Assembly: GCF_014267345.1 (NCBI RefSeq)
Contig: NZ_JACMYD010000006.1
Location: 62,001-126,000 of the forward strand
Direction: 5' to 3'
DNA from: Corynebacterium sp. zg-331
GTDB taxonomy: Bacteria; Actinomycetota; Actinomycetes; Mycobacteriales; Mycobacteriaceae
DNA length: 64,000 nucleotides
Shown here piece by piece: positions 8,075 through 17,440 of this stretch. Position 1 is the first letter of the stretch, and each line of letters opens with the position of its first letter. Under the pieces are notes generated by a model. The model worked only from the letters and a program-made list of their open reading frames with translations. It had not been told where the DNA came from and ran no database searches. The translations under genes and the position numbers were made by a program.

Positions 8075-10624
8075 TTATCGACGCCGCCGACCCAGGCGGA
8101 ACAACACGGCCGCTGCCAGCAGCCCGCCCAGGCTCAGGAAGAGCGCGGAGACCCCCACCAGGCTGGCCCTGGTCTGCACCGCGATGCGCACCGGATCCGA
8201 GATGGCCGAACCGTCCGAGGAGGCCAGCCACAGATCCATCTGGGCCTGCTCGTCCTCATCGCTGATATTCGCCGTCATGTTCACGGTGATGGAACCTCGG
8301 GCGGGAATGCGCAGGTGGGTGGGCACCGTGATCCGGGCCCCCTGGGCCGTGTGATAGAGCATGGTGGCATCCACCGGCAGCGGCAGCCCGTTCTTGGCCA
8401 CGATGAGCAGCGGGGAGGAATCCGAGGTGCGGGTGTAGACGTTGCCGGGCGGCAGCAGGGTGACCGAGCCGCGCAGATCCTGGAGAACCTCCCGGTTGCC
8501 GCCGAGGCGGCGCGAGGTGGCGGCCACGGACTCGTGAAAGCTCGCCATGCTGCGGCGCCGGGTGGTGCTCAGGGCGGCGAGCAGATCCTGGCGTAGCGGG
8601 GCGGTGAAGGCGTAGCGGGTCAGGGCGATGCTGGGATCGTTGGTCATCAGGCCGGTGAGGTCGTCCGTGTAATTGGCCTGTTGGGTGGTGCGCAGCACCT
8701 CGGCGTCGCTGTAGGCGGAGGGGTCGAGGAACGGTGCGCCCAGGCGTGGGCCGGTGGGGGGCACGGCGGCGGCCGATAGGGCGGCAAGCTCCTCGGCCTG
8801 GTGGTCGTCGGGGGTGAGGTAGGTGCCCAGCGTCATCGGGCGCGCTTCCCCGGAACTCAGGGCGGACTCGACCTCCGCCAGGAGCATCGCCCCGGTCTCG
8901 GCGTCGAGGGCCGCCGGCGGGGCGACGAGCGTGGGTTGTTCTTCCTCCCGGGCCCGTGCCACCGAGCGGCGCACTGCGGCGGCGGCCGTGACCCGGCGTG
9001 CGGCCGCGGAATCCAGGGTGAGATCGAAGCGGCCCTCGGGATTGGAGTACCCCGCCGTGGCCGGGTCCTCCCCCGTGGCGGCGAGCGTGGCGGCGAGGGA
9101 AGCGGGATAAGTCACGGCGCGGATGCCGGTGCCGATCTGGGCGAAGCGATCCACCTCGGGGGCCGACCACACGGTGTTGTCGGCCACTAGCACGGATACC
9201 GGCTGCTGCGGGGGCTGGGGGTGAGTTCCCGCCGCGGCGTCGGGAAGGGCCGGGGAATCCAGGGTGGAATCAGATCCGTGTTCTGCCTCCCCGGCCGCCC
9301 GGCCGCCCGCTGTGGCGCTGGCCTCCCAGGCCTCGGTGAGATCCCCGGGTTGATCCGCCCAGGCCAGCGCGGGCACGGTGACCTCGGAAACGTAGCCCGA
9401 TCCGGGGATCACCACCCCGCGCTGCGGCTGCACGCCCACGACCCGGGAGATGACCTCCTGGCCGCGTTGCAGGGCCTCGCGCATCAGCCAGGGATTGGCG
9501 GTGCGCTGCACGGCGTCCAGGTCGGCGTTGGCCCAGGGCAGCGCCACCACGCACCGGCCGGCGGCCACACGGCTCAGCCGCGCCAACCACTCCCGGGCGG
9601 GCTGTCCCCCCGCGCCCGGGGACCCGGAGGGGGCGTCGGAGCGCGAACCCCAGCTATCGCGCAGGCGGCGTGTGGGCTCGCCCAGGCGGTGCCGGGTGGG
9701 GGCCACGGTGTAGCCGTCTTGCATCCGGGACACCGCGCTGAGCAGGGCCGGGTCCAGGGCCAGGCAGGTGGATTCCGCCACCGGGGCGGACACGAGGGCC
9801 TGTTCGTACGCGTCCAGCAGCTCGTGCAGGCGCCCCCCGGCGGACAGCGAGCGGGCCAGGGAATCCTCGCTGAGGATCAGCCGCGCGGGTTCCGGCGCCT
9901 CTCCCGTCTCGCCCGGAACGATGTGGGTGGCCTCGGAGAGCGGATAGAGCAGCGACAGCCCCTGGGGGCCGGGTTCGGCGGAGTCATTGTCCTCCGGCGC
10001 GGCGGGCGTGAGGCGGGGGCGCGGGTTTGTGTCCACCACGAAGCGCTCCGTGCTCGGCGGGTCGGCGTCCGCGGTGGCCACCACGGCCAGTGGATACGCG
10101 GAATCCGGCTCCAGGGCCAGGCTCTCCCCCGCCCCGGGATCGGTGGCGGCGCGCAGCTCCACCTCGCGTTCCTCCCCCGGGGCCAGGGGGCCCGGCACCG
10201 TCAGGGGGCTCAGGGGTGTGGTGTAGGTGCTTAAGTCCTGGGCGAGCGCCTGGCGGGCCTGCGCGACGGTGTCTACCGCCGCCGCGCGCCGCAGCTGCAG
10301 GGAGAGCTGGGTCACCGGGGCGTCGGAGACGTTGCGCAGCCGCAGCCGCAGCCGCACCTGCTGGCCCGGTTCCAGGTGCGCCCGGATCGCCCCGTCGATG
10401 CCCAGCAACGTCACGCGCACCGGACCACGATCCTCCTCGGGGCGCACCAGGGGGTTGGCCCAGAGCTCCCGGGAGGCCTCCGCCGTGGGCGAGAGGGGCA
10501 GGATGTCAGCCGATGCGCTCGGGGCGAGCGGAAAGGCGCTGCACAGGGCCGTCGCCGCGCCGAGGATGACCGTGCCGACGGCGCGGCGCGGCGCGGCGCG
10601 GGAGAGCAGTCCCGGGAGCATCAT
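8075..10624 (-). CDS. Secreted DUF6049 family membrane-anchored protein
   Basis: 849 aa, the Rv3909-type protein always found between the Nudix gene and murJ. Signal peptide at 1-34 (hydrophobic core, APSASA cleavage site), a long extracytoplasmic region with beta-sandwich-like segments near residues 45-170 and 690-790, one C-terminal TM ([16 protein letters not shown]) and a positive RLGRRRR tail. Type I topology follows. The biochemical role is unknown; neighbours suggest envelope or peptidoglycan assembly. The ATG at 10624 overlaps the Nudix stop (ATGA), so translation is coupled. The frame stays open upstream through the Nudix gene, which is only an effect of high GC content. Confidence 0.85.
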   Translation of the reverse strand: MMLPGLLSRAAPRRAVGTVILGAATALCSAFPLAPSASADILPLSPTAEASRELWANPLVRPEEDRGPVRVTLLGIDGAIRAHLEPGQQVRLRLRLRNVSDAPVTQLSLQLRRAAAVDTVAQARQALAQDLSTYTTPLSPLTVPGPLAPGEEREVELRAATDPGAGESLALEPDSAYPLAVVATADADPPSTERFVVDTNPRPRLTPAAPEDNDSAEPGPQGLSLLYPLSEATHIVPGETGEAPEPARLILSEDSLARSLSAGGRLHELLDAYEQALVSAPVAESTCLALDPALLSAVSRMQDGYTVAPTRHRLGEPTRRLRDSWGSRSDAPSGSPGAGGQPAREWLARLSRVAAGRCVVALPWANADLDAVQRTANPWLMREALQRGQEVISRVVGVQPQRGVVIPGSGYVSEVTVPALAWADQPGDLTEAWEASATAGGRAAGEAEHGSDSTLDSPALPDAAAGTHPQPPQQPVSVLVADNTVWSAPEVDRFAQIGTGIRAVTYPASLAATLAATGEDPATAGYSNPEGRFDLTLDSAAARRVTAAAAVRRSVARAREEEQPTLVAPPAALDAETGAMLLAEVESALSSGEARPMTLGTYLTPDDHQAEELAALSAAAVPPTGPRLGAPFLDPSAYSDAEVLRTTQQANYTDDLTGLMTNDPSIALTRYAFTAPLRQDLLAALSTTRRRSMASFHESVAATSRRLGGNREVLQDLRGSVTLLPPGNVYTRTSDSSPLLIVAKNGLPLPVDATMLYHTAQGARITVPTHLRIPARGSITVNMTANISDEDEQAQMDLWLASSDGSAISDPVRIAVQTRASLVGVSALFLSLGGLLAAAVLFRLGRRRR

Positions 10625-11535
10625 CGGGGGGTGTGCCTTCCCGCCCGCTTTTCCGCGCGGGCCAGGTCGGGGAGGATGTCGTGCGCGACCCGGGCCAGCT
10701 TGCGCTCGTCGGCGTAGGCGAGGTGCTCGATGAGCTGGTGTACCGGGATCCACGAGACCTCGGTGACCTCCGGGTCCTCGTCGTTGAGGTAGCCGTCCAC
10801 GTAGCGCAGCAGATAGTGATGCACCGTCTTGTGGATGCGCACGCCCTCGGAGACGAACCAGTAATCGATCGTGCCGAGGTCCGCGAAGACCTCGCCGCTG
10901 ATCCCTGTTTCCTCCCACACCTCGCGCTGCGCCGTGGTCCGGTGATCCTCTTCCAGTTCCACGTGGCCCTTGGGCATCGACCACAGCAGACGCCGCCGCC
11001 GATCCAGCCGACCGATGAGGGCGACGTAGACGCGGGAAAGATCCACGCTGCCATCGGTGGCCACGGCCTCGGCCAGGCCGGAGACCACCAGGCCTCCGGC
11101 GGAGGTCTCTCTCCGGGTATCGAGGTGCGAGGCGGCGGCCGCGTTTTTGCGGGGGTGGCCCCCCCTGCGGTTCCCGCCGCGGCCTCCCTTTCCGCTGCGC
11201 GCGGCGGAGCGACGCCGGCCGCCGCCGCGCTGTCCGCGCCGCCCGCCGGAGCGCTGCGAGGTGGTGCTCCCGGCGCCCCCACCCTGGCGGCGACGCCTGC
11301 GACGAGGACGAGTGGCGGCCTCCCTGGAACCCTCCGCGCCGCCCGCGGGTCGGGGCGTCGATGCCGCGGTGGCCTCTCCCCCGGTGGAGGCGGTCGTGGT
11401 GGTTCCGGTGCCGCGCTGGGAACGCCCCCGCCCGCGTCGCCGCCGGCGACCGCCGGATGCTCCGGGCGCGCCCGAGCCGCTGGTCGCCTGGCGGGGCCCA
11501 GGCCGGTGTGCGCGCTCGTCCTTGTCGTTCATCAC
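10621..11535 (-). CDS. Nudix hydrolase with Arg/Gly-rich N-terminus
   Basis: 304 aa. The C-terminal half (about residues 142-295) is a Nudix fold with a complete box: G at the start of GHVELEED, then REVWEETGI, matching GX5EX7REUXEEXGU. Such enzymes cleave nucleoside diphosphates linked to another moiety using Mg2+. The first ~135 residues are low complexity, rich in R, G, S and T with several poly-Arg and RGG-like runs, typical of disordered RNA-binding tails. Position matches Rv3908 (MutT4) beside pcnA, DUF6049 and murJ. Start is GTG 11535 or ATG 11532, tandem codons. Diverges from pcnA, with about 100 nt between starts. Confidence 0.88.
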   Translation of the reverse strand: MMNDKDERAHRPGPRQATSGSGAPGASGGRRRRRGRGRSQRGTGTTTTASTGGEATAASTPRPAGGAEGSREAATRPRRRRRRQGGGAGSTTSQRSGGRRGQRGGGRRRSAARSGKGGRGGNRRGGHPRKNAAAASHLDTRRETSAGGLVVSGLAEAVATDGSVDLSRVYVALIGRLDRRRRLLWSMPKGHVELEEDHRTTAQREVWEETGISGEVFADLGTIDYWFVSEGVRIHKTVHHYLLRYVDGYLNDEDPEVTEVSWIPVHQLIEHLAYADERKLARVAHDILPDLARAEKRAGRHTPR

Positions 11536-11623
11536 CTAGATGGTATCCGCTCGGGGCGGGCGGCGGTACTTTCGCAGTTGCGCCCGGGGTGGTCGTGCCC
11601 GGGGCGGGCCGGGACGCGGCAGG

Positions 11624-11629
11624 TAGAAT
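11624..11629 (+). promoter_or_regulatory. -10 element for leaderless pcnA
   Basis: TAGAAT, an exact match to the corynebacterial -10 consensus TANAAT. It ends 7 nt before the GTG at 11637, so the mRNA should begin at the start codon. It overlaps the upstream ATG (11628), making that ATG an unlikely start. Confidence 0.65.
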
Positions 11630-11636
11630 GAGGCGG

Positions 11637-13118
11637 GTGAAAAACCAGGAAGTACAGCAGTCCCAGGCCGAACTCGGGGAAGCCGCCATGCTCATACGGG
11701 CCGAACACGCGGTGCGTGAGCTCACCCCGGTGCTCGGCGGCCTCGTGCGGGCCTTCGCGCGGCGGGGCGAATCCCTCTATCTCGTGGGTGGTTCCGTGCG
11801 CGACGCCCTCCTCGGTCGCCTGGGCCACGACCTGGACTTCACCACCCCCGCCCGCCCCCCGGTGATCCAGGAGATCCTGGAGGGCTATGCCCCGGCGGTG
11901 TGGGACACCGGCATAGAATTCGGCACGGTCTCCGCGGAGAAGGATGGCCAGCAGATAGAGATCACCACCTTCCGCTCCGATTCTTACGACGGCGTAACGC
12001 GCAACCCCGAGGTGCGTTTCGGCGATACCCTGGCGGGTGACCTGGTGCGCCGGGACTTCACCATCAATGCCATGGCGGTGGAACTGGTTGTTGGGAAGGA
12101 CAGTGAGGTGGAGGGCCGTTTTCACGATCCCATGGACGGCTTTACCGCCCTTCGCGCCGGCGTGCTCGATACCCCTTCCGCCCCGGAGGAATCCTTCTCG
12201 GACGATCCCCTGCGGATGCTGCGCGCGGCGCGCTTCGTCTCCCAGCTGGGGGTGCGCGTGGCCGAGCGCGTGGCGGCGGCCATGCGGACGATGGCCGGGG
12301 AGATCCGGCGGATCACCGCGGAACGGGTGCGCGCGGAGCTCGATAAGCTCATGGCCGGCCGTCACCCCGAGGCCGGCTGGGAGCTGCTCGTGCGCACCGG
12401 GATCGCGGAGATCGTCTTTCCCGAGGTAGCCGGCCTGCACCTGACCCCCGACGAGCACCTGCAGCACAAGGACGTCTACGCTCACTCCATGACGGTGCTG
12501 CGCCAGGCCATCGACCAGGAGGAACCCGGACACGAACCGGACCTGGTGCTGCGCTGGGCGGCGCTGCTGCACGACGTGGGCAAGCCCGCCACCCGGGCCG
12601 CCAAGCCGGGCGGCGGGGTGACCTTTCATCACCACGAGGTGGTGGGGGCGAAGATGGTGCGCAAGCGGATGCGGGCCCTGAAGTATTCCAAGCAGATGGT
12701 CGGGGACGTGGGTCAGCTGGTGTTTCTGCACATGCGCTTCCACGGGTTCAGCGAGGGGCAGTGGACGGACTCGGCGGTGCGCCGCTACGTTACCGACGCC
12801 GGTCCCCTGCTGCCGCGCCTGCACAAACTGGTGCGGGCGGACTGCACGACCCGGAATAAAAAGAAGGCGGCCCGCCTGCAGGCCAACTACGATCGCCTGG
12901 AAGAAAGGATCGAGGAGATCCAGGCCAGGGAGGACTTGGCCCGCGTGCGTCCGGATCTGGACGGCAACGAGATCATGGCGATCCTGGGCCTAAGGCCGGG
13001 CCCGGAGGTGGGCCGGGCCTGGGCCTACCTCAAGGAGGTGCGCCTGGAGCGCGGGCCGATGGAGCGCGACGAGGCCGTCGCGCTCCTGCGGGAATGGTGG
13101 GCCCGGCAGTCCGGCTAG
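11637..13118 (+). CDS. pcnA: CCA tRNA nucleotidyltransferase / poly(A) polymerase family
   Basis: 493 aa. Class II nucleotidyltransferase head with the GGSVRDALLG motif (about 53-62) and the catalytic DLDF pair shortly after, then RRDFTINAMA and the A/C-recognition helices, then an HD domain (ALLHDVGKPAT, about residue 308) that can hydrolyse phosphoesters. It adds or repairs the 3'-CCA end of tRNAs; actinobacterial homologues carry the label PcnA. The start was moved to GTG 11637 because a perfect -10 lies 7 nt upstream; ATG 11628 would add three residues. Divergent from the Nudix operon, as in mycobacteria (Rv3907c/Rv3908). Confidence 0.93.
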   Translation: MKNQEVQQSQAELGEAAMLIRAEHAVRELTPVLGGLVRAFARRGESLYLVGGSVRDALLGRLGHDLDFTTPARPPVIQEILEGYAPAVWDTGIEFGTVSAEKDGQQIEITTFRSDSYDGVTRNPEVRFGDTLAGDLVRRDFTINAMAVELVVGKDSEVEGRFHDPMDGFTALRAGVLDTPSAPEESFSDDPLRMLRAARFVSQLGVRVAERVAAAMRTMAGEIRRITAERVRAELDKLMAGRHPEAGWELLVRTGIAEIVFPEVAGLHLTPDEHLQHKDVYAHSMTVLRQAIDQEEPGHEPDLVLRWAALLHDVGKPATRAAKPGGGVTFHHHEVVGAKMVRKRMRALKYSKQMVGDVGQLVFLHMRFHGFSEGQWTDSAVRRYVTDAGPLLPRLHKLVRADCTTRNKKKAARLQANYDRLEERIEEIQAREDLARVRPDLDGNEIMAILGLRPGPEVGRAWAYLKEVRLERGPMERDEAVALLREWWARQSG

Positions 13119-13163
13119 TGCGAGATTCATGCGGAAATCGGAACAGAGGAAGGATGAGGCGCC

Positions 13164-13772
13164 GTGGCCGAGGACTACTACGCGGATAGATTATTGAAGG
13201 CCCTGGAGCGCAACGATCCGGCGCCGGGCATGCTTCTGGTGGCGGCACCGGGAACGGAGTCGTCCGCCTTCGCCCGCTCCGTGGTGCTGGTGTTGGAGCA
13301 CAATGAGGCGCTGACCTTTGGCGTCAATCTCGCCTCCCGCAGCGATCTGGCCGTGTATAACGTCATGCCGGAGTGGCTGAGCCTGGTGGCCAAGCCCCAG
13401 GCGCTTTACATCGGCGGGCCGTTGCAGCAGCAGTCCGTGGTGGGCGTGGGGGTTCCCGCCCAGGGTGTGGAGGTGGATAAGCATCCGCATCTCAATCGCC
13501 TGGCCACCAGGCTGGTGATGGTGGATCTGGGCGCAGATCCCGAGGATCTGAGCGAGGACATCGAGGGCATGCGCCTTTTTGCCGGGTACGCCGAATGGGG
13601 GCCGGGCCAGCTGCAGGAGGAGATCGAGCGCGGTGATTGGTACGTAGCCCCGGCCCTCCCCTCCGACGTGGTGGCCCCGGGGCGATCGGATCTGTGGGCG
13701 GAGGTCCTGCGCCGTCAGCCCATGCCGCTGCCGCTCTTTTCCACTTACCCCGTCGATCCCGGGGAAAACTAA
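13164..13772 (+). CDS. YqgE/AlgH family protein (UPF0301)
   Basis: 202 aa with the UPF0301 signatures: GMLLVAAPG near residue 22, SVVLVLEHNE near 40, YIGGPLQQQ near 82, LFAGYAEWGPGQLQEEIERGDWYVAP at 136-161. Cytoplasmic, biochemical role undefined across bacteria. GTG start at 13164 (VAEDYYADR). Its TAA overlaps the ATG of the following azlC, so yqgE-azlC-azlD form one coupled unit. Confidence 0.9.
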   Translation: MAEDYYADRLLKALERNDPAPGMLLVAAPGTESSAFARSVVLVLEHNEALTFGVNLASRSDLAVYNVMPEWLSLVAKPQALYIGGPLQQQSVVGVGVPAQGVEVDKHPHLNRLATRLVMVDLGADPEDLSEDIEGMRLFAGYAEWGPGQLQEEIERGDWYVAPALPSDVVAPGRSDLWAEVLRRQPMPLPLFSTYPVDPGEN

Positions 13773-14497
13773 TGCGGGGCCCGCGGGATGTTTCACGTGA
13801 AACATGGCAGGAGATCCGAGCGGGCCTGGCCGATACCTGGACGGTGGGCCTGGGCCTGATCCCCCTGGGCTTGGCCTTCGGCATGCTCATGGTGCAATCC
13901 GGCTACGCCTGGTGGTGGACGCCGATCTTCTCCCTGGTGATCTACGCCGGATCCATGGAGTTCCTGGCCATCAACCTGGTTTCCTCGGGCATCGGCCCCC
14001 TCTCCGCCGCCCTCACCGGATTCATGGTGAACTTCCGCCACATCTTTTATGGCCTCACCTTCCCCCGCGATGCCATCCCCTCGGCGGCGGCGCGGGCGTA
14101 CTCCACCTACGCGCTGACCGACGAATCCTATGCCGTGGTCTCCGCCCATCCCCCGGGACGGCTCGGCGGAGTGCGGGTGCTCACCATCCAGGCATTGTGC
14201 CAGGTGCTCTGGGTGGTTCCCGGCATCCTCGGTGCGCTGCTGGGCCAGGTGATTCCGGCGGATATCGAGGGTATGGACTTCGCCCTCACGGCGCTCTTCA
14301 TCGTGCTGGCGTGGGAGTCCTTCCGCAATAACCGGGATGCCTCCCTGCCGCTTGTGGCCGGGACCCTGGCCGTGGCGGCGGCCCTGGTGGTACCGGGCCA
14401 GATGCTCATGGCGGCGCTGGCGCTGTACTTTTTCATCCTCGTGGTGCGCTTCCGGTGGCGGGAATCCCGCGGCGTGACGCCTAAGGGGGACAAATGA
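13772..14497 (+). CDS. azlC: AzlC branched-chain amino acid export subunit
   Basis: 241-aa polytopic membrane protein of the AzlC family, the large subunit of AzlCD/BrnFE-type two-component exporters for branched-chain amino acids and methionine. About seven TM segments; family segments GLIPLGLAFGML near residue 30, YAGSMEFLAI near 60, and NFRHIFYGLTF with the conserved NxRH motif near 90. The start ATG overlaps the yqgE stop (TAATG). Codons 7-11 contain a parS site, so the cytoplasmic N-terminus reads DVSRET. Confidence 0.93.
   Translation: MRGPRDVSRETWQEIRAGLADTWTVGLGLIPLGLAFGMLMVQSGYAWWWTPIFSLVIYAGSMEFLAINLVSSGIGPLSAALTGFMVNFRHIFYGLTFPRDAIPSAAARAYSTYALTDESYAVVSAHPPGRLGGVRVLTIQALCQVLWVVPGILGALLGQVIPADIEGMDFALTALFIVLAWESFRNNRDASLPLVAGTLAVAAALVVPGQMLMAALALYFFILVVRFRWRESRGVTPKGDK
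13789..13804. other. parS site at the 5' end of azlC (perfect 16-mer)
   Basis: Perfect TGTTTCACGTGAAACA, 17 nt after the azlC start codon. Same core as the site in parB. Confidence 0.95.
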
Positions 14498-14841
14498 GCG
14501 ATCTCGGCCTGCCCGAGGGCGTGAGCCCGGCGACGGTGGCGGCGGTGCTGCTGCCCATCGCGATGGTGACCGTGGCGCTGCGGCAATTCCCTTACAGCGC
14601 CAAGAAAATGCTCCGGCACAGCCGCTTCATGGGCACCCTGGCCCTGACCATGCCCGTGGGCGTGATGGTGGTGCTGGTGGTCTACACCGTGGCGGGTCAG
14701 GCGCACAACCCCGGGGGCCTGTGGGCCTGCCTGCTGGCGGGCGCGGCCACCCTGGGCCTGCACGCCTGGAGGCGTCAGTCCGGGTTGTCCATCCTCGGGG
14801 GCACGGCGCTGTACATACTGCTGGTGAACGCGGTGTTCTAG
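14494..14841 (+). CDS. azlD: AzlD branched-chain amino acid export subunit
   Basis: 115-aa small partner of AzlC with four predicted TM helices (about 12-32, 48-70, 76-94, 98-114). Family feature: PFSAKxxLR-like PYSAKKMLRHSR near residue 30. ATGA overlap with azlC indicates stoichiometric coupling. Its stop TAG overlaps the stop of the convergent hypothetical gene by 3 nt. Confidence 0.9.
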   Translation: MSDLGLPEGVSPATVAAVLLPIAMVTVALRQFPYSAKKMLRHSRFMGTLALTMPVGVMVVLVVYTVAGQAHNPGGLWACLLAGAATLGLHAWRRQSGLSILGGTALYILLVNAVF

Positions 14842-15155
14842 GTGTCCAGGCCGGGGAAGGCAGCGACGGCGCGCGCCCACAGGGCCCGAAACTCCTCCGC
14901 GCTCAGTTCCTCGGCGGATACGTCGGGGAAGGCGCCATACGTATCGGGATGCGGCACGATCTCCTGGGGCGGGGTATCCATCCCGTAGTGGCGATCCCCC
15001 ACCGCCGCGCCCGTCGGCCGCCCCGAGGGATCGACCTCGACGATGCGGGCCATCCGGCAGCGTTCGGCGCCGAGGGGATGGAGCTCGGCCACGTGCGTGG
15101 CGGTGCCGGCGCCGGGAATGGTGAGGATGGTGCGGATGAAGAGGGGGGAACTCAT
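14838..15155 (-). CDS. Small hypothetical protein, DUF6881-like
   Basis: 105-aa soluble protein, no TM or signal. It resembles the DUF6881 pattern: a short strand then an acidic/aromatic region, RIVEVDPSGRPTG near residue 37, PPQEIVPHPD near 62, and a closing VSAEELSAEEFRALW near 80. Function unknown. A TAACAT hexamer ends 6 nt before the ATG, consistent with a leaderless transcript of its own. Family assignment is from memory of the pattern and should be treated as tentative. Confidence 0.6.
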   Translation of the reverse strand: MSSPLFIRTILTIPGAGTATHVAELHPLGAERCRMARIVEVDPSGRPTGAAVGDRHYGMDTPPQEIVPHPDTYGAFPDVSAEELSAEEFRALWARAVAAFPGLDT

Positions 15156-15161
15156 GGGCCC

Positions 15162-15167
15162 ATGTTA
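15162..15167 (-). promoter_or_regulatory. -10 element for the small DUF6881-like gene
   Basis: TAACAT on the minus strand, ending 6 nt before the ATG at 15155; no Shine-Dalgarno is present in between, so the mRNA is probably leaderless. Confidence 0.45.
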
Positions 15168-16127
15168 GCCCGCCGCCTCGGCGCGCTGGGCGTAGCGGGC
15201 GGCCAGCCAGGAGCACATCATCAGCTGCACCTGATGGAAGATCATCAGCGGCAGGATCAAAAGCCCCAGCGCCGAACCCCCAAAGATGACCGAGGCCATC
15301 GGCAGGCCCGAGGCCAGGGACTTCTTGGTGCCGCAGAACTGAATGGCCAGGGTGTCTTCCCTATCGAAGCCCAGGCGCCGCGCGGTGGCGCGCGTGAGCC
15401 ACAGCATGAACGCCACCAGGGCGACGGACAAGACGGTGAGAAAGACGATCTCCCCCACGGATGTGGACTGCCACACGCCGCCGACCATGCCCGCGGAAAA
15501 GGCGGAGTACACCACCATCGTGATGGAACCGCGATCCACGATCTTGGTGGCCCGGTGCGCGGCAAATCCCTTGACCCAGCGGTGCGCCACCTGCCCCAGG
15601 AGGAAGGGGATGAGCAGCTGGAGGGCGATGTCGAGGAAGACGGAGGCGTCGATATGCAGGCCGGAGCGGGAGTTCATCAGGAGGAACACGAGCACCGGGG
15701 TGAGCACCACCCCGGCGAGGTTGCTCACCGAGGCCGCGACGATGGCCCCGGCGACGTTCCCCCTGGCGATGGAGGTGAAGGCCACCGAGGACTGCACCGT
15801 GGAGGGCACCAGGGTAAGAAAGAGGATTCCCAGGTAAAGATCCGGCGAGAGGAAGAACGTGAGCGGCCGGAGCGCGAGGCCGAGGAGCGGAAAAACCAGG
15901 AAGGTAAAGGCGAGGATCAGCAGGTGTAGCCGCCAGTGAGAGAGGCCCCGCAGGGCCTCCTGGGTGGACAGGCGCGCCCCGTAGAGGAAGAAGAGCACCG
16001 CGATGGCCGCGGAGGTGGCCGCGGAAAAGGCGTCCGCGAAGGAGCCTCGGGCCGGGGCCACGATGCCCACCGCCACGGCGGCGATGATGAGGAAGATGAG
16101 GGGATCCTGGCGTTTCAGCAGACTCAT
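15165..16127 (-). CDS. Bile acid:sodium symporter family (BASS/SBF-like) transporter
   Basis: 320-aa polytopic membrane protein with ten predicted TM helices and the SBF-like signatures: FFLYGARLSTQEAL near residue 46, LTLVPSTVQSSVAFTSIARGNVAGAI near 105 (crossover region), and QFCGTKKSLASGLPMA near 262. These proteins take up organic anions with Na+; no substrate can be read from sequence. It lies 10 nt downstream of the Rieske lipoprotein gene and could be cotranscribed with it. Confidence 0.88.
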   Translation of the reverse strand: MSLLKRQDPLIFLIIAAVAVGIVAPARGSFADAFSAATSAAIAVLFFLYGARLSTQEALRGLSHWRLHLLILAFTFLVFPLLGLALRPLTFFLSPDLYLGILFLTLVPSTVQSSVAFTSIARGNVAGAIVAASVSNLAGVVLTPVLVFLLMNSRSGLHIDASVFLDIALQLLIPFLLGQVAHRWVKGFAAHRATKIVDRGSITMVVYSAFSAGMVGGVWQSTSVGEIVFLTVLSVALVAFMLWLTRATARRLGFDREDTLAIQFCGTKKSLASGLPMASVIFGGSALGLLILPLMIFHQVQLMMCSWLAARYAQRAEAAG

Positions 16128-16137
16128 CCTGGAGATT

Positions 16138-16521
16138 TTAAAGGCTCAGGCTGAGATCCGCGCCGTTTTTCTCCACGGTGCCCTCCGCGAGGCCGGTGCG
16201 GGCCGGCCCCGAGACCACTGAGCCATCGGCGAGGGAAAACACGGAATTGTGGGTGAGGCAGCGCACCGTGTCCCCCTCCACCTCGGTGATCGTGCTGCTT
16301 TGATGGGGGCAGGTGGTGGAGTAGGCCCGGTAGGTGCCCGCCTCCGGCTGCGCGATGATGAAGTCTCCCACGATCACGGCGCTGCCCACGGGGACATCGT
16401 CCGCCGCGATCTCCGCGGTGGGGCTGGAACCGCAGGCGGCGAGGACCGCCCCGGCGAAGGTGGTGGCGCTCCCCAAGAGGAAGAGGCGCCGGCTGCACGG
16501 GGGATGCGGGGATTCGACCAT
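16138..16521 (-). CDS. Rieske [2Fe-2S] Tat lipoprotein
   Basis: 127 aa. A twin-arginine signal (SRRLFLLGS) with lipobox LAAC gives an acylated cysteine at about residue 30. The soluble part is a Rieske fold: first cluster box TCPHQSS (about residue 70), second box CLTHNSVF (about 88), the C-x-H and C-x2-H ligand pairs. A small extracytoplasmic electron carrier is inferred; the redox partner is not evident. Similar short Rieske lipoproteins occur in many actinobacteria. Confidence 0.88.
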   Translation of the reverse strand: MVESPHPPCSRRLFLLGSATTFAGAVLAACGSSPTAEIAADDVPVGSAVIVGDFIIAQPEAGTYRAYSTTCPHQSSTITEVEGDTVRCLTHNSVFSLADGSVVSGPARTGLAEGTVEKNGADLSLSL

Positions 16522-16582
16522 GCCTCTCAGTATGCGCCGCTCGGCCCCGCCGGGAAAGCAAGCGGAGCCTAAGCCGGTTACG

Positions 16583-17440
16583 TCACAGTGTTGCCTTTTT
16601 CATCTCGCGCACGTAGTCGCTTAGTTCCTTCCGGAGGGCCGTTGGGTCCCCCACGCGGAAGGCGGGGAGGCCGTGCTCGGAGTGGGAGGGGCGCGAGGGG
16701 TCGGGCACGCAGTGCCGCTCTATGATCCTCGTGATGGCGGAGCCGGTGATGGCCCCCGCCGCGCCCGCCCGTACCGCCGCGCGGACGTGCTCCGGGCGGG
16801 AGATGCCGAAGCCGAGCAGGATGGGCGCGCCGCCGAAGCGGGCGACGTGCTCCACGGCCCGGCGGAGACCCGTGGTTTCCGATTGCTTTTCCGCGCCCGT
16901 GACCCCGTCGCGGGATACGGCGTAGATGTAGCCCCGGGAGTGGGTGGCCACGGATTCCAGCACGGCCTCGGAGGCCTGCGCCGGAGCGATGAACACGGGG
17001 TCGACCCCCGCGCGCTCGGCGGCCGCGACGAAGGGGGCGCCCTCCCGGACGGGAATATCCGGCAGGAGGATCGCGTCCGCCCCGGCTTCCGCGAACTCGC
17101 GGTAGAAGGCGTCCAGACCGCGGGAGAAGGGGACGTTGCCGTACACGAGTATGCCGAGCGGTAGCCGGGGGAACTCCTCGCGGATGGTGCGGATGAGCTC
17201 GAGGGCATCGGCCAGGCCCACTCCCCCGGCCAGCGCGCGGACGTGCGAGGCCTGGATGGTGGGCCCGTCGGCCACTGGGTCGGAGAAGGGGACGCCGAGC
17301 TCCAGGGCGTCCGCACCGGCGGCCACCAGGGTGCACACGATGTCGAGCGAGTCTTCCGGGGAGGGATCGCCCAGCATGAGGAAGGGCACGAAGGCGCCCT
17401 CGTCGTGCAGGTGGGAGAACAGGGTGCTAAAGCGGCTCAT
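16583..17440 (-). CDS. trpA: Tryptophan synthase alpha chain
   Basis: 285 aa; cleaves indole-3-glycerol phosphate to indole and glyceraldehyde-3-phosphate. Catalytic Glu lies in [11 protein letters not shown] (about residue 48), catalytic Asp in [12 protein letters not shown], phosphate loop [10 protein letters not shown] near 215 and the GAITGSAI segment. The TrpB stop and this ATG overlap (ATGA). Last gene of the operon; no strong intrinsic terminator was seen in the short gap before the Rieske gene. Confidence 0.96.
   Translation of the reverse strand: MSRFSTLFSHLHDEGAFVPFLMLGDPSPEDSLDIVCTLVAAGADALELGVPFSDPVADGPTIQASHVRALAGGVGLADALELIRTIREEFPRLPLGILVYGNVPFSRGLDAFYREFAEAGADAILLPDIPVREGAPFVAAAERAGVDPVFIAPAQASEAVLESVATHSRGYIYAVSRDGVTGAEKQSETTGLRRAVEHVARFGGAPILLGFGISRPEHVRAAVRAGAAGAITGSAITRIIERHCVPDPSRPSHSEHGLPAFRVGDPTALRKELSDYVREMKKATL

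Noticed and set aside
8075..11725. A 1216-codon open frame running through the DUF6049 gene and the Nudix gene
   Set aside because: The upstream part is the out-of-frame antisense-free shadow of the Nudix gene. The signal peptide at 10624 and the ATGA overlap mark the real start.
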